Assembly (NCBI GenBank): GCA_003427395.1 | Contig: BFEA01000282.1 | Location: 574,173 to 595,784 of the forward strand | Direction: 5' to 3' | Source of the DNA: Chara braunii | Lineage: Eukaryota; Streptophyta; Charophyceae; Charales; Characeae | DNA length: 21,612 bases | In this document: positions 16,700 through 21,612 of the stretch, one piece after another | Numbering within the stretch: position 1 is the stretch's first letter | Layout: every line of letters starts with the position of its first letter | Notes under the pieces: model-generated | Databases searched by the model: none | Told to the model about the DNA's origin: nothing | The model's input: only the letters and a program-made list of their open reading frames with translations | Made by a program: the position numbers and the translations under genes

Positions 16700-16990
16700 C
16701 GTCCCTGCACACCTACCCAGTTTTTCATGCGTCAAAGTTGTTGCCATGCACTACAAGTCAGCAGTTCTCGTCTAGAAGATCCATGATCCCTCCAGATATG
16801 GATGGAAGGTACGACATTGATTGCATAGTAGGTGAGGATGTGTTCAGAACAAGAGGTAAAGATCATCCACAAAAAACAGTACAAAGTCAGATTTTCTTAT
16901 CAAGAGCCGGAAGACGACAGCTGGTTTACACGAACAAAGCTCCTAGAAATTGCTCCCCGTATACTCTAAGCCTATGAGAGAGAGAAGACA
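16700..16990 (+). pseudogene. Fragment C: integrase end and chromodomain-like tail
   Basis: Plus strand, opposite to element B. It starts at HTYPVFHASKLLP (the block that ends the GPY/F module in element A), then SMIPPDMDGRYDIDCIVG, and, after a one-base shift in the A6 run at 16871-16876, KKQYKVRFSYQEPEDD, SWFTRTKLLEIAP and AYERE, with a TAA at 16967-16969. Every block aligns with the tail of element A at 3018-3300, so this is the 3' coding end of a related gypsy element with no RT or integrase core attached. A purine-rich stretch GAGAGAGAGAAGACAGG follows at 16975 and could be its polypurine tract. Confidence 0.8.
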
Positions 16991-18082
16991 GGTAAAGGTC
17001 CTGCCTTGGACTGAAGCATATTCTCGAAGGACCTCGAATTTACATCGGCGGGAGTGCAACGGTTTTCACCTTTGCAGTAGCAAATACAAATCCAGGGCTC
17101 GATCCCTAGTCCTGTCCCGAACCCGTGTACAATACAGTTTGGCCAATGTAGGTTTGAACCCGTGACTTGCCCGTAGGTAGTTGTTGTACATACGAGAGTT
17201 GAGTAGATTTGAGTTGCTTACCTGTAGGATAGGAGTCCGCTAGTAGCTGTTGTAGGTATGAAGGGTCAACCTTGGTCGTAGCCGCTATAGTACCGAAGTG
17301 TCAAGTAGGCAAGTCTAGAGTCTTCAAGGACTGCCCCTTTGAGGGTCTTAGAAGCAGTCCGTAGGCAATAGGGCAAGTGGGTGGACTCGCCATGTCCAGT
17401 CAACGGTACCAAGTCCCAGTTGCACTTTGTCCTGTCAGAAAATGCATGTGGGACTGTGTGCACTCTGGGCCCGATGGAAAAGAGCATACCAGCGACCAAC
17501 AAAGGTATAAATCAAGAGGCAGCGTCCAATTATTCATTCATTCAGACTGCGAGCCGTGCGGAAGCGATGCCATATTGACTTGTGCAAAGAGGTTTGCAGG
17601 TGCCCGAGGGAGAAGAGGGCTACAACGGAGACGAAGTGGCCATAGTTGCTAGTAGTGGTCGAGGTAGCAAGAAGCCATAGTCGCGCTAGGTTAGAGATAC
17701 TCTACAACGTGTTTGTGTATGAGTGCGCAGTAAGTTGTAAGCGTGTGTGGGACATCCAAAAAGATCCAGAATAGGGTGTGAGTGAACTGTTAGGATACAG
17801 TGTGCAAGGGTGTTGTGAGGGCGCACAAACGCCATAACTATTTTGAAGCAAGTTGAATCTAAATTGTGTTCTTGGCCGTCACTTTCTCTGAGTTTGGTGT
17901 GGGCGTTTGTCGCCAGTGCGATTGCCATCTGTTTCATGCATGCTAAGTAAGAAAGAAGACGAGTCTGATTACAAACAGAAAAAACGGCGGAGAAATTTTG
18001 TTCCGATCGATAATTGGTTTGATGGCCAGCTGGCATTGAGCAATTACGGTCAGTGATCCCTAATTAGATCGCTAGACTGGAG
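16991..18082. other. No gene recognised
   Basis: This stretch follows fragment C, so the beginning of its 3' LTR would be expected here, but I could not find a second copy to prove one. CAGGGCTCGATCCCTAGTCC (about 17092) and GGTTTGAACCCGTGACTTG (about 17150) look like tRNA T-arm-type sequence, but no complete tRNA fold surrounds either. Reading frames present resemble nothing I know. Confidence 0.45.
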
Positions 18083-18487
18083 GTTGAAAGGCATTCCACG
18101 ATGCAGACCCCAAATTCGAATTCTAGGGTCAAGGTCTCAGGCAAAGGGAGGCCAACGTGGTCAGTTTCAAAAAAAGTCACAGTTGGGTACCTTAGGTGTC
18201 AAGTCCAAAGTCACATCTCATATTGAAAAGTCACAATGCAAAGTCATGTCCCACAAGCAAAGGACACTTTTCCAAGCAAAAGTCGTGTCCCAGAGGCAAG
18301 AGTCAAAACCCACAGTCAAAAGTCATGTTCCACAAATGAAAAGTCGTAACTCAAAAACTCAATCAGCAGCACACCAATGAAAATTTGGGAAACTTACCAG
18401 GCCTTGACAATTTGAAGCAAGCAGGCCGTGGGCATGTGGTGCCAGGCCCACGTCAAGCCAAAGGAAGCAGAGGTTGGGACGAGTTGA
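18083..18487. repeat. Right arm of large inverted repeat
   Basis: Inverted copy of 11184-11713, shorter by about 125 bp, chiefly through fewer minisatellite units and small deletions. Landmarks in order: GTTGAAAGGC, CAGACCCCAAATTCG, GGTACCTTAG, minisatellite, AATCAGCAGCA, CCAGGCCTTGACAAT, GAGTTGA. The arms enclose about 6.4 kb including element B and fragment C. Confidence 0.82.
18176..18360. repeat. Degenerate 20-bp minisatellite, inverted relative to 11321-11580
   Basis: About eight units resembling AAAAGTCATGTCCCACAAGC, the reverse complement of the unit in the left arm. Confidence 0.78.
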
Positions 18488-18529
18488 GGAAAGGGGGGCG
18501 TAAATGGTTAGATTGCGGTCTATCTGTCG

Positions 18530-18609
18530 CTCTCTCTCTCACCCCCTCTCTCTCTCACGCACACGCTTTTTTTTTGGACCATAGATCAGTTCGTTAGGTT
18601 GGGTTCCCT

Positions 18610-18668
<59 letters not shown>

Positions 18669-18750
18669 CCCAATGCTGCTTCCGCTATCCCGTTACCACC
18701 ACCGCTCCCGCTATCCCTCTCTCTCTCTCTCCCTCTCTCTCTCTCTAGCA
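18530..18750. repeat. Cluster of (CT)n microsatellites
   Basis: CT runs at 18530-18558, 18607-18667 and 18715-18747, separated by short unique sequence, plus a T9 run at about 18568. Frames through them are Ser/Leu or Arg/Glu runs and are not genes. Confidence 0.95.
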
Positions 18751-19289
18751 TGCTCTATCCGACGCCCATCCCCCCCTCCACTTCCCCCTCTCCACCGTGT
18801 GTCACTCCCGCTCCTATCCCACTCTCTCTCACACACCGTACAGTACCGAACACTGTTGAGCGTGCCAGTGCAGCGCAGAGCACAGTAGCATAGAGCGTCG
18901 CCGCATAAAGGTGTAGAGTAGAGTAGCAAAGTCGAAGTTCAACGTCGTAGCATATAGTGGCGTAACAATCTCGAGCGAAGTGGGTCGCACACGCACACAC
19001 ACACACACACAAATACACAAACAAAAAGCACTAAATAATGCACCTTTAGTCATGCTGGTGCGCTCTAATGCACACCCCAAGCATCAACGTCCAACCTTCT
19101 CGATGCAAAACCCGTCCCGATGCACAGCCGAATCTTCAGCACGGTAGGTGCAACATTCTTTTTTTGTGCATGTGTCACAGAGTGAGAGAGAGGACTGTGC
19201 CGGACTGTTTCGTCAAACTTTCACCTACTCATCAGGAGGCTCAGCTCCGTCAGTCTGTCCAGAATGCAATAAGGACTCACCACATAGCC

Positions 19290-19325
<36 letters not shown>

Positions 19326-19341
19326 GTGTGCACGTGTGTGT
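18751..19341. repeat. (CA)n and (GT)n microsatellites in otherwise featureless sequence
   Basis: CA run at about 18987-19011 and a GT run at 19291-19341 with CG/CA interruptions. Nothing between them resembles a gene. Confidence 0.9.
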
Positions 19342-19355
19342 CGTACGCGTAGAAT

Positions 19356-19462
19356 AGAGCTTAGAGTAGGGCAGTCCACCACGTTGTCGAGTAGATTAGC
19401 CTGTCTACGCAGAGCTTAGGGCAGTCCACAACGTCACCGAGTAGCTTAGACCATCTAGAGTC
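19356..19462. repeat. Tandem repeat, 55-bp unit, two copies
   Basis: Units begin at 19356 and 19411 with AGAGCTTAG and share GGGCAGTCCAC, ACGT, CGAGTAG and TTAG at matching positions. A third partial copy (AGAGTCCAGTCGTCGTAG) follows. Confidence 0.7.
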
Positions 19463-19956
19463 CAGTCGTCGTAGATTAGAAAAACTAGTCGACGTCTTTT
19501 GACGACGTCCAGTCTACCTACCGGGCCATGAGCATAAAGTTTGTTGCTATACGTTGTAAGTGCACAATGCCCCTGAATCGCACGAGGTACCGGCACTGGC
19601 CTGGTAACGTGCGATGGTTCACACATTGCACCGTTACCATGCATGGTTTCGGCGCTGCCCCAATGTGACACTACCCGCGCAGGCGCGTGGACCCGGTACC
19701 ACGCATGATACAAGTCCGAGCATGCAGGCCCGGCACCACGTGCGACGGTTCAACTTCTTAGAGAAAACGATCAGCAGACGATCGCGACCGTCACGAAGTG
19801 TAAAAATAAAGGGCCCCGATGGTCTGCTTGTCACAGGCCGAAAATTAGCAATACTTATACATGTAGTGACCTGTGTTCTCTGTGTAAACAGTAATCGAAG
19901 TCATTTTGTTTATCTTTTTTGTTCTTCACTAGCAAATAAAATACTAAAAGGACCGT

Positions 19957-20786
19957 TATGGAGAAGGAGAGAGGAAAGGGGCCTGCTAAGGGCGCGGAAG
20001 CATCCACGAAACCCGAGACCGGAGGGGAAGGACAAAAAATCATGTTTGAAGGAGCTCTCATGGATGCAGCCCTGAAAGCAGCAGAAAAAAATGTTGCAGA
20101 TGCTCAGCGGGAGGTGGAAAGAATTAAGACAGAAAAACCAAAAGCAGTGACGAGAGAAAAGGCAACAGCCAAGAGAACTCAGCTGCTGCAGAGTTTTCAA
20201 AAGGCCACTGCAAAGAGCCGAGTTTCTAATATTGCTGAGTGGTTCCTGCTCAGATCAACTCATACCCAGGATGTTTTCACGGTCTGGGATGATCGGATCT
20301 CAGCGGTGGAGACCAGATTGGCCTCAATGGATGCCACACTGCAGAAGTTGTTTGCAGCATTCTCTCAGCATTTCCCTCCTACTCCTGTACCTTTTCCTCG
20401 TTCTACTACCCCTCCTCCTCTTAACCCTCCTCCACCACCCACTCCACACACATCTCGATCTGGGTCTTCCAAGACCCCGCCACCCCCTTCTCCAAAAGTG
20501 ACGGTAGCGCAGGTCTTGGGGACTGTGCCGGTAGGGGTACTGAGTTCCAACACTGTGCAGCAGGAACTGCAATTCCCAGAAAAGGGCCAGCCTAAGCAGT
20601 TCACCAAGAAAGACCCCAAAGTAGACGGTCTCAGTAGCCCTGATGAGATCATATCTGAGGGGCCATACATGTCCAGCAGTGGACAAGGTACGTGCCACAC
20701 TGGCCCTCCTTGAAGGGGCTGCACTGAAGTGGGCACCTTTTGAGGCCAGCAAGGCTCAAAAGTTGAACCAAACTAGATCTCTATGA
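19957..20786 (+). pseudogene. Fragment D: Gag of a third gypsy-type element
   Basis: From ATG 19958 a 251-codon frame opens with a basic, Lys/Glu-rich start, then a predicted coiled coil (DAALKAAEKNVADAQREVER, followed by further heptad-like sequence), SNIAEWFLL, and a proline-rich stretch about residues 138-180 (TTPPPLNPPPPP). The expected capsid-domain start follows at about residue 215 (QFTKKDPKVDGLSSPDE). A frameshift near 20670-20682 moves the conserved Gag sequence DKVRATLALLEGAALKW into the +1 frame, which stops at TGA 20784-20786. LLEGAALKW is the usual Gag pattern L.G.A..W. No pol follows, so the copy is truncated as well as shifted. Its LTR was not identified. Confidence 0.72.
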
Positions 20787-21351
20787 TCGATCTGGATGCA
20801 CAAGGAATGAGCCCTCACATAGACCGCTTCGCCGCGATCTGCCAATGCCTTTGGGGCCCCCAGCAAGTATGGAGCCCGCCGTAAGTGAACGAGAGGCCTG
20901 AATTCGACATGTCACATAAAACCTCAGATCCTAGATTGCTCCTTCTACAAACTAGGCAAGAACCATGAAGATTGACAGGTCTCCTTGTCTGAAACCGACT
21001 GCACTGACATAACCGTGTTCAAGGGCATCTTTAGAGGCAATCTGGTTGAGACTGGTCAAGATTAACCCACTAACAGGAAAAGACTCGACTAAACTCGTGT
21101 GACTCCTGGCTTTAACGTAAACATTGTTTGATTGATGTTGGCCTTTTGATAGAGAATGACTTTGGAGATGCTCACTAGAGTCACTACTGCTTCAATGAAA
21201 ACAACCAAATGACAATTGATCTTGACCGATATTTCCCAATAACTCCTCTGATGACTGAATGTACTGAATGTTGCTAAATTAACGAGTCACTAAATACTGA
21301 TCGCCTGACAACAAGGCACTTAGAGAGAAAGTGCAGGTCATTGAGTGACAC
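20787..21351. other. No gene recognised
   Basis: Sequence between gag fragment D and integrase fragment E. All frames are short. It may be decayed retroelement sequence, but no motif supports that. Confidence 0.4.
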
Positions 21352-21612
21352 TTACTGATTGATATACGGACGAGCTCTTCGAGGAAAAGGGGTATGCGCA
21401 CTCTCCGACTCCGTTCTGGCCAGTTTAATCATCTCTAGGACTTGAGCCTTTTGCATATTTGCGCGGGCTTGAGTCAGCAATTCCCTGTACTTCCGGACGG
21501 AAGAGGGAGAGCAGGCAGCGTCAATGTCGGCTGGTCGAGGGAGGAGAAGGTCGGCGAAGATACGGCCTTTCCGTCCACCGTGGTGCAACTCGAATGGAGT
21601 CACGCCGATCGC
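21352..21612 (-). pseudogene. Fragment E: integrase piece of a gypsy-type element, cut by window edge
   Basis: Minus-strand frame, open to the window end, beginning AIGVTPFELHHGG, then RIFADLLLPRPADID, SVRKYRELLTQARANMQKAQ and EMIKLA. This is the stretch between the catalytic Glu and the GPY/F module in Ty3/gypsy integrases (TPFEL.HG, then a long helix with KAQ...M). Where FK.GD.VWV should follow, the sequence becomes unrelated and stops at about 21352. The wording differs from elements A and B, so it is a separate family. The rest of the element, if present, lies beyond 21612. Confidence 0.78.

Noticed and set aside
17092-17170. tRNA genes, from T-arm-like GGCTCGATCCC and GGTTTGAACCC
   Set aside because: No acceptor, D or anticodon stem could be folded around either site; only the T-arm-like word is present.
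17686-18036. 116-codon minus-strand frame
   Set aside because: No family resemblance, no start context, and the length is not remarkable for this base composition.

Overview
The window is eukaryotic and consists almost entirely of retrotransposon debris and simple repeats. There is no operon structure and no bacterial-type gene. No host protein gene, rRNA or tRNA could be supported. The retroelements are plant-type Ty3/gypsy (Metaviridae) with a chromodomain-like tail and an initiator-Met-tRNA-like primer site. Together with long CT/CA microsatellites and pervasive pseudogenisation, this suggests the repeat-rich nuclear genome of a land plant or streptophyte alga. A charophyte such as Chara is my best guess; it is an inference from the general look of the polyproteins, not a search result.

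Layout. 1-400: microsatellites and poly-C. 1257-1970: two families of tandem repeat, 200 bp and 127 bp. 2012-10475: element A, a full-length minus-strand LTR retrotransposon of 8,464 bp. It has two LTRs of about 1 kb (2012-2979 and 9483-10475), a 4-bp CCAT target duplication, a primer-binding site, a 1-kb leader packed with a repeated TGCCACGTCAGC motif, then gag, protease, RT, RNase H, integrase and a chromodomain-like tail, all broken by stops and frameshifts. 10513-11183: its flank. 11184-11713 and 18083-18487: two arms of a large inverted repeat that carry a degenerate 20-bp minisatellite. Between the arms lie a second minus-strand gypsy element (B, 13262-16683, gag end to integrase, no LTRs recognised) and, butted against it in the opposite direction, the 3' end of another gypsy integrase with chromodomain (C, 16700-16990). 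18530-19340: more microsatellites. 19356-19754: short tandem and dispersed repeats. 19958-20786: a plus-strand gag fragment (D). 21352-21612: a minus-strand integrase fragment (E) running off the window.

How it fits together. Elements A and B share the same polyprotein order (gag-PR-RT-RNase H-IN), but none of the five pieces can encode an intact polyprotein now. The most unusual signals are non-coding: the bZIP-type (ACGT-core) motif array in the leader and LTRs of A, the minisatellite-bearing inverted arms around B and C, and the hairpin-like target into which A inserted.
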